A stretch of 64,000 bases of DNA from Bacillus_I endophytica_A (GTDB lineage: Bacteria; Bacillota; Bacilli; Bacillales; Bacillaceae_H), in contig NZ_JALAMS010000018.1 of the NCBI RefSeq assembly GCF_026790145.1, forward strand, positions 186,001 to 250,000, written 5' to 3'. Position numbers and translations under genes: made by a program. Each line of letters starts with the position of its first letter. The stretch's first letter is position 1. The notes below the pieces were generated by a model that was not told where the DNA came from, ran no database searches, and saw only the letters and a program-made list of their open reading frames with translations. Positions 17,251 through 26,389 of the stretch are shown here, piece by piece.

Positions 17251-18654
17251 ATGGGTCAAGCAAAATTAAGCATCGAAACTACAAGAAAAAGTCAGGTTCG
17301 CTGGTTTGTTGTCTTTATGCTTTTTGTTTTAACGACAATTAACTATGCTGACCGTGCAACGCTTTCAATTGTTGGTGACTCTGTACAAAGAGATCTTGGA
17401 TTAAGTGCTGTATCAATGGGGTACGTCTTTTCAGCATTTGGCTGGGCATATGTTATTGGACAGCTTCCTGGTGGATGGCTTTTAGATAAGTTTGGTTCAA
17501 AGATAGTCATTGCCGCAAGTGTCTTCTTTTGGTCTCTTTTTACTTTTTTTCAAGGATTCATCGGCTTTTTTAGCGCAGGAATTGCTATAATTATGTTATT
17601 CAGCCTGCGTTTTATTGTAGGGCTTGCTGAAGCTCCTTCATTTCCAGGGAACAGTCGGATTGTTGCTTCGTGGTTTCCAAAATCTGAAAGAGGAACAGCC
17701 TCAGCAATCTTTAATTCCGCTCAGTACTTTGCCTTAGTGTTGTTTTCACCGCTGATGGCATGGATTGTACATAGATTTGACTGGCACATGGTTTTCATTG
17801 TGATGGGTGTCCTTGGAATGATTCTAGCGGCCGTATGGTTAAAAGTTATTCATAGTCCTAAAAAACATCCTCGTATAACTAAGGAAGAAATAGCCTACAT
17901 AGAAGAAGGCGGCGGCTTAGTTGATATGGATGAAGGAAAAGAAAGAAAAGAAGGAAAAGAAAGAAAAGAAGGAAAAGAGAAAGAAGCAAAAAAAGGGCCA
18001 CAGTGGTCTCAAGTGAAGCAGCTGCTAACAAATCGGATGCTTGTTGGAGTTTATCTTGGGCAGTACTGCATTACAACACTAACTTACTTTTTCTTAACAT
18101 GGTTTCCTGTCTATTTAGTTCAAGCACGCGGCATGTCTATTCTAGAAGCCGGATTTATTTCTTCTCTGCCTGCAATTTGCGGATTTGTCGGTGGGGTGCT
18201 AGGAGGAATTGTATCTGATTTCTTCTTGAAAAAAGGGCGTTCTTTAACCTTTGCACGTAAAACGCCAATTGTAATTGGAATGCTGCTTTCCTGCAGTATG
18301 ATTGCTTGTAACTATGTTGATGCAGAGTGGCTTGTGGTTGTGATTATGTCACTTGCGTTTTTCGGAAAAGGGTTTGGTGCATTAGGCTGGGCTGTTGTTT
18401 CAGATACGTCGCCAAAAGAAATTGCGGGATTAAGCGGCGGACTTTTTAATACATTTGGAAACATTGCTTCTATTACAACACCTATCATCATCGGATATAT
18501 TGTAAATGCGACAGGCTCTTTCAACGGAGCACTCGTTTTTGTCGGAGCAAATGCGATTGTTGCTATTCTAAGCTACTTGCTTCTTGTTGGTGAAATTAAA
18601 CGAGTCGAGTTAAAAGGTGCAGGAATGAAACCTGAAAGCAATCTTAAGATGTAA
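17251..18654 (+). CDS. gudP: D-glucarate/galactarate MFS permease
   Basis: The 467-aa protein belongs to the anion:cation symporter MFS family that includes GudP/GarP. It starts with the typical RWFVVFMLFVLTTINYADRATLS, followed by LPGGWLLDKFGSK (motif A). About 12 membrane segments are visible. It imports glucarate or galactarate with protons. The central cytoplasmic loop (about residues 224-250) holds the Lys/Glu-rich repeat EGKERK copied nearly three times. The ATG follows CAAGGGGAGG. It is followed 32 bp later by gudD. Confidence 0.9.
   Translation: MGQAKLSIETTRKSQVRWFVVFMLFVLTTINYADRATLSIVGDSVQRDLGLSAVSMGYVFSAFGWAYVIGQLPGGWLLDKFGSKIVIAASVFFWSLFTFFQGFIGFFSAGIAIIMLFSLRFIVGLAEAPSFPGNSRIVASWFPKSERGTASAIFNSAQYFALVLFSPLMAWIVHRFDWHMVFIVMGVLGMILAAVWLKVIHSPKKHPRITKEEIAYIEEGGGLVDMDEGKERKEGKERKEGKEKEAKKGPQWSQVKQLLTNRMLVGVYLGQYCITTLTYFFLTWFPVYLVQARGMSILEAGFISSLPAICGFVGGVLGGIVSDFFLKKGRSLTFARKTPIVIGMLLSCSMIACNYVDAEWLVVVIMSLAFFGKGFGALGWAVVSDTSPKEIAGLSGGLFNTFGNIASITTPIIIGYIVNATGSFNGALVFVGANAIVAILSYLLLVGEIKRVELKGAGMKPESNLKM
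17932..17985 (+). repeat. 18-bp purine-only tandem repeat inside gudP
   Basis: The unit GAAGGAAAAGAAAGAAAA occurs at 17932-17949 and 17950-17967 exactly, then as a degenerate third copy. It encodes EGKERK repeats in the cytoplasmic loop and keeps frame because the unit is divisible by three. Confidence 0.9.
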
Positions 18655-18686
18655 GCGCGTTCAAAAATAAAGGGGAGTGAATGGAT

Positions 18687-20057
18687 ATGACAAATTACGC
18701 AATTCAAAACAGTGGGATCCAAGGAGAAAAAGAGAAAACAGCACATATTACAAGTATGGAAGTAATTCCTGTTGCAGGTCATGACAGTATGCTATTAAAT
18801 TTAAGCGGAGCACATGGTCCTTTTTTTACACGAAACATCGTTATTCTAAAGGATAGTGCAGGAAATACGGGCGTTGGCGAAGTACCAGGAGGAGAAAAAA
18901 TTAGAAAGACCCTTGAAGATGCTAAGTCACTTGTTATTGGGGAGAGAATTGGGCGGTACAACGCTATTTTGAATAACGTACGGGAGAAATTTGCAAACAG
19001 AGATGCAGCCGGGCGCGGATTTCAAACGTTCGATCTTCGCGTTACAATTCATGCTGTTACTGCATTAGAAGCAGCCCTTTTAGATCTTGTTGGGAAGTTT
19101 TTAGGTGTTCCTGTTGCTGCTCTTCTAGGAGAAGGTCAGCAGAGAGAGTCTGTGGAGATGTTGGGTTACTTATTTTATGTAGGAGACCGTAAAAAGACAG
19201 ATTTAGCATACAGAAGTGAAGAAGATCAAAAAAATGACTGGTTTAGACTTCGCCATGAAGAAGCACTAACACCAGAAGCGGTAGTCCGTCTTGCTGAAGC
19301 ATCATACGAACAATACGGGTTTAACGATTTCAAGTTAAAAGGTGGCGTGCTAGCAGGGGAAGAAGAAATTGAAGCTGTTACAGCCCTCTCCAAACGTTTT
19401 CCAAATGCAAGAATTACTCTTGATCCAAATGGAGCATGGTCACTTGAAGAAGCCATTTCTCTTTGTAAAAATAAACATGACGTTTTAGCATATGCTGAAG
19501 ATCCATGTGGAGCAGAAGGGGTATATTCAGCACGTGAAGTAATGGCGGAATTTAGAAGAGCTACAGGTTTGCAAACAGCGACAAATATGATTGCAACAGA
19601 TTGGCGCCAAATGGGTCATGCTATTATGCTCCAATCTGTTGACATCCCACTAGCAGATCCACATTTCTGGACAATGCAAGGTTCTGTTCGAGTGGCTCAA
19701 ATGTGTCACGAGTGGGGATTAACATGGGGGTCTCATTCAAACAACCATTTTGATATCTCACTAGCGATGTTTACTCACGTGGCAGCCGCAGCACCTGGGA
19801 ATATTACGGCAATTGATACACATTGGATTTGGCAAGATGGTCAACGATTAACAAAAGAGCCGTTCCAAATTAAAGGAGGGGTTGTAGAAGTACCAAATCG
19901 CCCTGGTCTTGGTATAGAAATTGATATGGAAGAAATCGGAAAAGCCCATGAGCTGTATGAAAAGATGGGTCTTGGAGCAAGAGACGATGCAAAGGCAATG
20001 CAATATTTAATTAAGGATTGGAAATTTGATAACAAGCGTCCTTGTTTAGTTCGATAA
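18687..20057 (+). CDS. gudD: glucarate dehydratase
   Basis: The 456-aa enolase-superfamily enzyme is very close to B. subtilis GudD. It dehydrates D-glucarate to 5-dehydro-4-deoxy-D-glucarate, the substrate of the kdgD product. Landmarks: VIPVAGHDSMLLNLSGAH at the capping domain, the KxK bases in FKLKGG, metal-ligand regions TLDPNGAWS and YAEDPCGAE, and the catalytic His in WGSHSNNHFDIS. I place the start at ATG 18687, 9 bp after AAGGGGAG; the in-frame ATG at 18681 is too close to that site. A strong terminator follows. Confidence 0.95.
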   Translation: MTNYAIQNSGIQGEKEKTAHITSMEVIPVAGHDSMLLNLSGAHGPFFTRNIVILKDSAGNTGVGEVPGGEKIRKTLEDAKSLVIGERIGRYNAILNNVREKFANRDAAGRGFQTFDLRVTIHAVTALEAALLDLVGKFLGVPVAALLGEGQQRESVEMLGYLFYVGDRKKTDLAYRSEEDQKNDWFRLRHEEALTPEAVVRLAEASYEQYGFNDFKLKGGVLAGEEEIEAVTALSKRFPNARITLDPNGAWSLEEAISLCKNKHDVLAYAEDPCGAEGVYSAREVMAEFRRATGLQTATNMIATDWRQMGHAIMLQSVDIPLADPHFWTMQGSVRVAQMCHEWGLTWGSHSNNHFDISLAMFTHVAAAAPGNITAIDTHWIWQDGQRLTKEPFQIKGGVVEVPNRPGLGIEIDMEEIGKAHELYEKMGLGARDDAKAMQYLIKDWKFDNKRPCLVR

Positions 20058-20081
20058 CAAAAGGTAAAACAAATGTTCTTG

Positions 20082-20118
20082 AAAGCTCGAACAGTTCCCA
20101 TATTGTTCGAGCTTTTTC
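20082..20118 (+). terminator. intrinsic terminator after gudD
   Basis: Arms AAAGCTCGAACA and TGTTCGAGCTTT are followed by TTCCTT. Confidence 0.8.
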
Positions 20119-20229
20119 CTTATAATACGAATACAAAGAAAAGCAAACATAATTTTGGAGGATAGATTGGTAATATGCAACATTCTTTCTTATAATAGAA
20201 GAAGTAGGATTCAAAAAGGAGGAATACGT

Positions 20230-20934
20230 ATGACGGGGCCAATGAAGAAGGTTTCCTTTAAATCTGTGAATCGAAATACCCTTGCTAAACAAGTTGTTGA
20301 CAGAATTATTGAGCTTCTCATTAGCGGACAGCTGAAACCGGGTGACAAACTTCCAACGGAGATGGAGCTTCTTGACGTTCTCCATGTTAGCAGGCCTGTA
20401 TTAAGAGAAGCCTTAAGTGCTTTAGAGATATTAGGGGTTATTACGCGAAAAACACGCGATGGTACATATTTTAATAACAAAGTAGGTACACAGCCTTTTT
20501 CAGTTATGCTTGCTCTTGCAGTTGATAACTTACCTGCTATTGTGGAAGCTCGCATGACGTTAGAGCTTGGTCTTGTAACAATGGCTGCTGAAAAAATAAC
20601 AAATGAACAACTTCATCAGCTGAAGAAAACAATTGAAAATATTGAAAACAGCAAAGACCACAACTATGGTGAATTTGATAAAGAATTTCACCGCATTATT
20701 GCCACTAGTGCAGACAATCAAATTGTAGAAGGAATGATTCATTCTTTGCTCCTTACACATGAAAAAACGGATAATGAAATAACGTTTAGAGAACCAAAAT
20801 TAACAGCTGAGCATCATACAGCGATCTACAATGCTCTTTGTAACCATGATCCAATTGATGCTTTTCAACAGATGTATAAACATCTTAAGTATGTAAGAGA
20901 TAAAGTATTGAAATCATATAATCCTCCTCAATAA
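20230..20934 (+). CDS. GntR-family (FadR subfamily) regulator of aldarate genes
   Basis: The 234-aa protein has an N-terminal GntR winged helix (SGQLKPGDKLPTEMELLDVLHVSRPVLREAL) and a C-terminal FCD domain with the metal/ligand-binding pattern FDKEFHRIIA and AEHHTAIYNAL. ATG 20230 has a perfect AGGAGG site; the longer frame from 20155 does not. Its place directly after gudD matches the ycbG gene of the B. subtilis glucarate cluster, so it probably represses these genes in the absence of aldarates. It ends 6 bp before the assembly gap. Confidence 0.88.
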   Translation: MTGPMKKVSFKSVNRNTLAKQVVDRIIELLISGQLKPGDKLPTEMELLDVLHVSRPVLREALSALEILGVITRKTRDGTYFNNKVGTQPFSVMLALAVDNLPAIVEARMTLELGLVTMAAEKITNEQLHQLKKTIENIENSKDHNYGEFDKEFHRIIATSADNQIVEGMIHSLLLTHEKTDNEITFREPKLTAEHHTAIYNALCNHDPIDAFQQMYKHLKYVRDKVLKSYNPPQ

Positions 20935-20940
20935 AAAAAA

Positions 20941-20971
20941 NNNNNNNNNNNNNNNNNNNNNNNNNNNNNNN
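20941..20971. other. assembly gap (31 N)
   Basis: A run of N separates two contigs. The true distance and any sequence between the GntR gene and the next MarR gene are unknown. Confidence 0.99.
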
Positions 20972-21027
20972 AAAATGATTGACTTTAAAGAAGATAGGGA
21001 TTAAAATATAAAAGTTCTAAAAAAAAC

Positions 21028-21043
21028 TGTTCTAAATGGAACA
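21028..21043. promoter_or_regulatory. candidate MarR operator
   Basis: Inverted repeat TGTTC-N6-GAACA lies 31 bp before the MarR ATG. A further GTTCTAA half-site precedes it at 21014-21020. Confidence 0.5.
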
Positions 21044-21074
21044 ATTCATAAATTTAATATTAAGCGAGGTAAAT

Positions 21075-21539
21075 ATGGAAAGTAATGATCTACGTGAAGA
21101 GCGTCCTGTAGAGCTTCTTAAATCTTTTTGGAACGTGCAAAAAAATATGATGCAGCTTATCCAAAAAACAGCTGTAAACAATGGACTGTCTGTTCCTCAA
21201 TATGTCATTTTAGTAACCATCGCACCATATGGGGAGATGCTTCAAAAAACAGTTGTAGAAAAAACGTTTCTTCCGAAAAGTACGTTAAGTCAAGCTGTTG
21301 AAGGACTTGTTTTAAAAGGATTTATCGAGCGGCATCATGTAGAAGGAAACCGCAGGGAAGTAGAACTTTTGTTAAGTGAAGAGGGAAAACGCTTTTTAAA
21401 AGAGCTTCATGTTAAAAAGAGTGGAATACATGATGTTTTTCAACAAGCAGCTGATGTATTAACAGAAAAAGAATATGAAGGAATTTTACGAACACATAAC
21501 GAGATTTCTGCGCTTTTAGAAAGAAAAACAGTAGAATAG
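21075..21539 (+). CDS. MarR-family regulator
   Basis: The 154-aa winged-helix protein has the MarR pattern: NGLSVPQYVILVTIAPYGEMLQKTVVEK, then STLSQAVEGLVLKGFIERHHVEGNRREVELLLSEEG. I chose ATG 21075 because GCGAGGT precedes it; a longer in-frame ATG at 21036 lies inside the probable operator and promoter. It is 15 bp upstream of an EmrB-type pump and probably represses the pair. Confidence 0.87.
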   Translation: MESNDLREERPVELLKSFWNVQKNMMQLIQKTAVNNGLSVPQYVILVTIAPYGEMLQKTVVEKTFLPKSTLSQAVEGLVLKGFIERHHVEGNRREVELLLSEEGKRFLKELHVKKSGIHDVFQQAADVLTEKEYEGILRTHNEISALLERKTVE

Positions 21540-21554
21540 GAAAGAGGGAAAATA

Positions 21555-23156
21555 ATGACAGTTGAAAGTAATAAATCAGGCAGTCGTAAGCTTGTTTTAA
21601 CAGGACTTATTATTGCTATGTTTTTTGCTGCTCTTGATGGCACAATTGTGGGAACAGCAATGCCGAGAATTGTCGGAGATCTTGGCGGACTTAGCATGAT
21701 GACGTGGTTAACAACGTCATACTTATTAACATCAACAGCTGTTGTACCTATCGCAGGGAAGCTAGCTGATTTACTTGGAAGAAAAACAGTTTATGTATCA
21801 GGTATTGTTATCTTTATGATTGCTTCTGCCCTTTGCGGATTAGCAACAAACATGACAGAACTTATCATTTACCGAGGATTGCAAGGAATTGGCGGCGGGA
21901 TTATGATGCCAATGGCGATGATTGTAATCGGAGATTTATTCACTGGGAAAGAAAGAGCGAAATTCCAAGGGGTTTTTGGTGGTATTTATGGTTTAGCTTC
22001 TGTTATTGGTCCGCAGATTGGCGGTTGGATTGTTGATTCTCTAAACTGGAAATGGGTATTTTATATTAACCTTCCTGTTGGGATTTTAGCTGCAATCTTT
22101 ATTGCTATCGGTCTTGAAAAACATGAACGAAAAGGCAAGATTAAATTTGATATTGCTGGAATGTTTACGATGATTGTTGGAGTTGTAAGCTTACTTTTAG
22201 CGCTAAGCTTTGGTGGGAAAGACTATGCTTGGGATTCATGGCAAATCCTTGGATTGTTTGCTCTTGCTCTTGTTGGTTTAGTAAGCTTTGTTATGGTTGA
22301 GAATAGAGCAGCTGAGCCTATTTTACCGATGTACCTTTTCAAAAATCGAACGTTTACTCTTTTGAATTTAATCGGATTTTTAATGAGTGTTGGGATGTTT
22401 GGTGCTGTTACGTTCGTGCCATTCTTTATGCAAGGCATCGTTGGAGTAAGTGCGACAGAATCTGGCACAATTATGACACCAATGATGATTGCGATGATTG
22501 TAACAAGTATTATTGGTGGTCAGCTTGTCTATAAAATCGGTGTGAAAGCACAAATTATTACAGGTATGATTGTCATGGCATTCGGTTTCTTCCTATTAAC
22601 AACACTAAACCTTCATACTAGTCAGCTTACTGCTATATCATATATGGCTATTATTGGTCTTGGGATGGGTCTTGTAATGCCTATTATTACGCTTGCTTTA
22701 CAAGAAAGCTTTTCAAAAGCAGAGCTTGGAGTTGTGACATCTTCAAGTCAGTTTTTCCGTTCGATTGGTGGGACATTTGGAATTACGGTGTTAGGAGCTG
22801 TGATGAATGCAAAGTCTGGCACGCTTTTAACAAACGACTTAGTTCCATACTTAGATACGCTTCCTGCTCAAGCAAGCACGCTTGTTACAAAGTTAAAAGA
22901 AATGATTAGCACAAATCCACAAGGACTTCTGCAGTCATTATTTAGTCCAGACGCTGTTAAAGGCATGCCTGGAGAAATAGTTCCTATTCTAAAAACATCT
23001 TTAATGGAATCTTTGCACAGCGTATTTTTCGTAGGTTTTGCACTTATTATCGTTGGTGCTTTATTTACGTTGTTTCTTAAAAAAATTAAGCTTGAAAACA
23101 AAAAAGGGGAAGCTTCTTCTGAGCAAGAAGAGGGAGTTCCTTCCGCATCACATTAA
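21555..23156 (+). CDS. DHA2-family (EmrB/QacA) multidrug MFS transporter
   Basis: The 533-aa protein has about 14 membrane segments, the length of the DHA2 drug:H+ antiporters. TM1 carries the family signature LDGTIVGTAMPRIVGDLGG; motif A is GKLADLLGRKTVYVSG; motif C is ASVIGPQIGGWIVD. A large extracytoplasmic loop lies between about residues 425 and 485. The ATG follows AAAGAGGG. Operon with the MarR gene just upstream. Exports lipophilic toxic compounds or antibiotics; actual substrates unknown. Confidence 0.9.
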   Translation: MTVESNKSGSRKLVLTGLIIAMFFAALDGTIVGTAMPRIVGDLGGLSMMTWLTTSYLLTSTAVVPIAGKLADLLGRKTVYVSGIVIFMIASALCGLATNMTELIIYRGLQGIGGGIMMPMAMIVIGDLFTGKERAKFQGVFGGIYGLASVIGPQIGGWIVDSLNWKWVFYINLPVGILAAIFIAIGLEKHERKGKIKFDIAGMFTMIVGVVSLLLALSFGGKDYAWDSWQILGLFALALVGLVSFVMVENRAAEPILPMYLFKNRTFTLLNLIGFLMSVGMFGAVTFVPFFMQGIVGVSATESGTIMTPMMIAMIVTSIIGGQLVYKIGVKAQIITGMIVMAFGFFLLTTLNLHTSQLTAISYMAIIGLGMGLVMPIITLALQESFSKAELGVVTSSSQFFRSIGGTFGITVLGAVMNAKSGTLLTNDLVPYLDTLPAQASTLVTKLKEMISTNPQGLLQSLFSPDAVKGMPGEIVPILKTSLMESLHSVFFVGFALIIVGALFTLFLKKIKLENKKGEASSEQEEGVPSASH

Positions 23157-23182
23157 AAAAGAGAGCCTAGGCTCTCTTTTTT
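23155..23182. terminator. bidirectional terminator
   Basis: AAAAAAGAGAGCC directly precedes its reverse complement, with a T run on each strand. It serves the pump gene and the convergent bL12-like gene. Confidence 0.85.
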
Positions 23183-23492
23183 AATGTAAGGAATCAACAT
23201 ATTGCTTTGCTTCAAGAAGAGAAAATCCGAAATGTTCGCGGGCTTTCTTCACTGCTTTTACGTTTTCTCCATCTTTTACGAGCTGCTTCAGCTCACCTTT
23301 TACCTCTTCTTCATATTGAAAGAAAGCATCATGCTTATCTTTCAATATGAAGGCTTCTAACCTTTTCATTTTAAGGTCCATCTTTTTTTCCAATTGCGAG
23401 ATACGACTTGAAATATAAAGAACTCCAAGCACTATTATAAAAAGTATGGTGAATATATCTATGGAAAAACCTCCCTTTTCAAATTTTATCAT
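23181..23492 (-). CDS. single-pass membrane protein with bL12 C-terminal-like domain
   Basis: The product has one hydrophobic segment near its N-terminus (DIFTILFIIVLGVLYIS), then a coiled-coil-like ISQLEKKMDLKMKRLEAF. It ends with a domain resembling the C-terminus of ribosomal protein bL12 (NVKAVKKAREHFGFSLLEAKQYVDSL). Such small bL12-like membrane proteins occur in Bacillus with unknown role. The start is uncertain. ATG 23492 has no ribosome site, whereas a perfect GGGAGG at 23470-23475 (minus strand) is followed 7 bp later by an ATA codon. It lies 25 bp after purT on the same strand. Confidence 0.6.
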   Translation of the reverse strand: MIKFEKGGFSIDIFTILFIIVLGVLYISSRISQLEKKMDLKMKRLEAFILKDKHDAFFQYEEEVKGELKQLVKDGENVKAVKKAREHFGFSLLEAKQYVDSLH

Positions 23493-23517
23493 GGTGAAAA
23501 GGGAGTGTATATGGTGA

Positions 23518-24681
23518 TTAATCCAAACTGTTAATATGTAAAAAATCGTGAGCTGTTTTAGCTGTTTCACGAGCTTTTTCTACGCTCTCACCACCGCAGA
23601 GGGCAACAGCTAAACGTCTCCCTACAGTAGCATCTGGCTTCCCAAAAACACGTACTTCTGTATGTGGAAGAGCAAGTGCATCCTCCAATCCTCTAATTTC
23701 ATATTCTTTCGTTTCTTTCGGTGATTTCAATGGTCGGCTTGCGCCATGTGTGCTGAGTTTGATTTCAGTAATAGGAAAACCTAACAGGGCGCGCACGTGT
23801 AGAGCAAATTCTGACAGCTTTTGAGTTGCAAGTGTTACAAGACCTGTATCATGAGGACGAGGAGAAACTTCGCTAAAATAAACACGATCTCCTGCTAGGA
23901 AAAGCTCCACTCCAAAAAGCCCATATCCACCTAATCCGTCTGTTACTTCCTTTGCAATTCTTTCTGCTTCTTTGAGCTGTTTTTCTGTCATATAATGGGG
24001 CTGCCATGATTCAATATAGTCTCCGTTCTTTTGTTTATGGCCAATTGGAGCACAAAATTTAGTTCCATTCACAGCTCTCACTGTAAGAAGGGTAATTTCA
24101 GATTCAAAAGAAATAAATTCCTCGATAATAACGCGCGTGCTTTTTACACGTCCGCCTTCTAAAGCTATATTCCAGCATGAGTTTAAATCTTCTTCACTGC
24201 GACAAATACTTTGTCCTTTTCCAGAAGAGCTCATAAGCGGCTTAATGACACAAGGGTAGCCTATTTGTGCTACAGCTTCAGTAAACTCTTCATATGTATT
24301 TGCAAACTGATAGCGAGCTGTTGGGATGTTCAGTTCTTCAGAAGCAAATCGGCGAATTCCTTCTCGATCCATCGTTAATTTAGTTGCTTTTGCATTTGGA
24401 ACAACGTTAAATCCTTCTTTCTCAAGACCAACAAGTTCATCTGTTGCAATGGCCTCAATTTCGGGAACGATAAAGTCTGGCTGTTCTTTTTGGATGATGT
24501 TACGGAGAGCGTGTGAGTCTAACATATCAATGACATACTGTTTATGAGCAACATGCATTGCTGGAGCATGTTCATAGCGATCAACAGCAACTGTTTCAAT
24601 ACCAAAACGCTGGGCTTCAATCATTATCTCTTTTCCAAGTTCACCTGCACCTAATAAAAGCATTTTCTTTCCGCTAAACAT
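23518..24681 (-). CDS. purT: formate-dependent phosphoribosylglycinamide formyltransferase
   Basis: The 387-aa ATP-grasp enzyme makes formyl-GAR from GAR, formate and ATP in purine synthesis, an alternative to PurN. Its N-terminal domain starts MLLLGAGELGKEIMIEAQR. The ATP-grasp part contains CVIKPLMSSSGKGQS, EEFISFESEITLLTVR and the metal-binding FFSEVSPRPHDTG-like stretch (here VYFSEVSPRPHDTGLVTL). The ATG is preceded by AAGGAGGAG. Two facing PurR-type boxes lie upstream, so purine repression is likely. Full length for the family. Confidence 0.95.
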   Translation of the reverse strand: MFSGKKMLLLGAGELGKEIMIEAQRFGIETVAVDRYEHAPAMHVAHKQYVIDMLDSHALRNIIQKEQPDFIVPEIEAIATDELVGLEKEGFNVVPNAKATKLTMDREGIRRFASEELNIPTARYQFANTYEEFTEAVAQIGYPCVIKPLMSSSGKGQSICRSEEDLNSCWNIALEGGRVKSTRVIIEEFISFESEITLLTVRAVNGTKFCAPIGHKQKNGDYIESWQPHYMTEKQLKEAERIAKEVTDGLGGYGLFGVELFLAGDRVYFSEVSPRPHDTGLVTLATQKLSEFALHVRALLGFPITEIKLSTHGASRPLKSPKETKEYEIRGLEDALALPHTEVRVFGKPDATVGRRLAVALCGGESVEKARETAKTAHDFLHINSLD

Positions 24682-24701
24682 AATTAAACTCCTCCTTATC
24701 T

Positions 24702-24746
24702 AAAAACGAATTATGAATCTTAATTATTGTTTAAAGTTCGGTTTTT
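24702..24746 (-). promoter_or_regulatory. PurR operator (two facing PurBoxes) for purT
   Basis: On the minus strand AAAACCGAACTTT (24734-24746) matches the PurBox consensus AWWWCCGAACWWT at all positions. Facing it on the plus strand, 24702-24714 (AAAAACGAATTAT) matches 11 of 13. The 19-bp separation is close to that of known PurR sites in B. subtilis. Confidence 0.75.
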
Positions 24747-24919
24747 AAGTTTATTTAATTCGTTAATAAGATTAATATCTTTTATTAATCCCATTTTAAC
24801 GTACATTTTACTTTTGTGAAAGAGTAATGTTCAGACTCTTTATCAAACTTAGCAAACCGTATAATATTTACCTTTTGTGACAAAATAAAAGCGATATTGG
24901 GAAGAGTTGGTGATGATAA

Positions 24920-26338
24920 TTGAGTGATATATCTTCGTTAAGCACTGGATTAGAAAGGAATTTAGCATATCTTACTCCCTTGTTAAAAGACCAAGCAGAC
25001 ATGTCGCGAAAAGATATTTATATCAAAAAACATGATAGGGCATGTACTATTTTATATTTACAAAATACGTTGAATAGTGAAGCGCTTGAAAAGCTCATCG
25101 ATTCATTAACTTCAATTGATTACTTAACAGAATTCGAATATCCATTTAAAGAAATTTTATTTTCTAGGATTGGCCTTCTTAAGCAAACAGAGCTTTTCTC
25201 ATATGAAGAAATATTAGAAGCTATTTTCAGTGGAATGTCTGTCTTGCTTGTGGATGGAATGAATATAGCTTTTTCATTAAATACAATAATGCCTAAAATG
25301 AGAGCATTTGCTGAACCAACAACAGAGCGTGTTGTCCGCGGACCAAAGCTTTCCTTTATTGAAAATACGGATGAAAATATCGGGCTTATTCGTCAGTTTA
25401 TGAAGGATCAAAATTTGATGATTGAGCAAGGTGAAGTTGGTTTGCACGGAAAAGTAAAAATCACCAAACTTTACATTAAAGGTACAGCTGATGAAAAGCT
25501 GCTTCAGAGGGTAGAAGAAAAGCTTTCGAAAGTTCAGGAGAGAGATATTGAAGATTCGGGTATGCTTGGTGAACTTCTCGAAGAAGTCCCGTTTTCTCCC
25601 TTTCAACAAATTCAAAACACAGAGCGGATGGACATTGCCTTAGCAGCTTTAAAAGATGGAAGAGTGATCATCATGGTCGATGGCTCACCGTTTGTTCTTG
25701 TTGTTCCCACGACAATTAACATGTTGTTAAAGTCTCCTGATGATTACTATGAACGGTGGATTGCGGGAACGTTTTTGCGCATACTTCGGTATGTATCTTT
25801 ATTTATCACGCTTTTTTTATCTTCGATTTATATTTCGCTTGTTTCATTTAATCAAGGATTGTTGCCGACTGAACTAGCGTTGACAATTGCCCAAACACGT
25901 GAAAATGTGCCATTTCCACCTTTTATTGAAGCAATTATTATGGAAATGACGATTGAATTATTGAGAGAAGCTGGAATACGGCTTCCAACCCCGCTTGGTC
26001 AAACAATTGGTTTAGTTGGAGGGGTTGTTATTGGGCAAGCGGCCGTACAGGCTAATCTTGTGAGTTCAATTATGGTTATTATTGTTTCCATCACAGCGAT
26101 CACTTCATTTATTGTGCCTCAGTACGGATTTGGTCTTGCCTTCCGGGTTTTACGTTTTGGAGCAATGATTAGTGCAGCGCTTTTAGGTATCTATGGAGTC
26201 ACTCTTTTCTTTATTATTGTAACCATTCATATTTCAAAACTAGACAGCTTTACGATTCCATACTTTGACCCAGGAGCATCAATTCAAAAAGGGAAGTGGA
26301 AAGATTTTATTATGAGGTTTCCATTTCCAAAAATGTAG
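24920..26338 (+). CDS. spore germinant receptor subunit A (GerA family)
   Basis: The 472-aa protein matches the GerA/SpoVAF family: a soluble N-terminal region of about 280 residues and four to five membrane segments at about 290-440. Landmarks are VDGMNIAFSLNT, TERVVRGPKLSFIE, VDGSPFVLVVPTT and the conserved RLPTPLGQTIGLVGGVVIGQAAV before a membrane segment. With subunits B and C it forms the inner-membrane receptor that senses germinants in the spore. It starts at TTG 24920 after GGTGATGA. A forespore sigma-G promoter is expected, but I could not identify one with confidence. Confidence 0.92.
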   Translation: MSDISSLSTGLERNLAYLTPLLKDQADMSRKDIYIKKHDRACTILYLQNTLNSEALEKLIDSLTSIDYLTEFEYPFKEILFSRIGLLKQTELFSYEEILEAIFSGMSVLLVDGMNIAFSLNTIMPKMRAFAEPTTERVVRGPKLSFIENTDENIGLIRQFMKDQNLMIEQGEVGLHGKVKITKLYIKGTADEKLLQRVEEKLSKVQERDIEDSGMLGELLEEVPFSPFQQIQNTERMDIALAALKDGRVIIMVDGSPFVLVVPTTINMLLKSPDDYYERWIAGTFLRILRYVSLFITLFLSSIYISLVSFNQGLLPTELALTIAQTRENVPFPPFIEAIIMEMTIELLREAGIRLPTPLGQTIGLVGGVVIGQAAVQANLVSSIMVIIVSITAITSFIVPQYGFGLAFRVLRFGAMISAALLGIYGVTLFFIIVTIHISKLDSFTIPYFDPGASIQKGKWKDFIMRFPFPKM

Positions 26339-26389
26339 AGCAATGGTTGGAAATTGATTAAAAAAAGATGTTTGAATGGAGGTAATCGT

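Noticed and set aside
20011..20385. 124-aa minus-strand frame over the gudD terminator and GntR start
   Set aside because: It crosses a terminator and the opposite strand of two certain genes.
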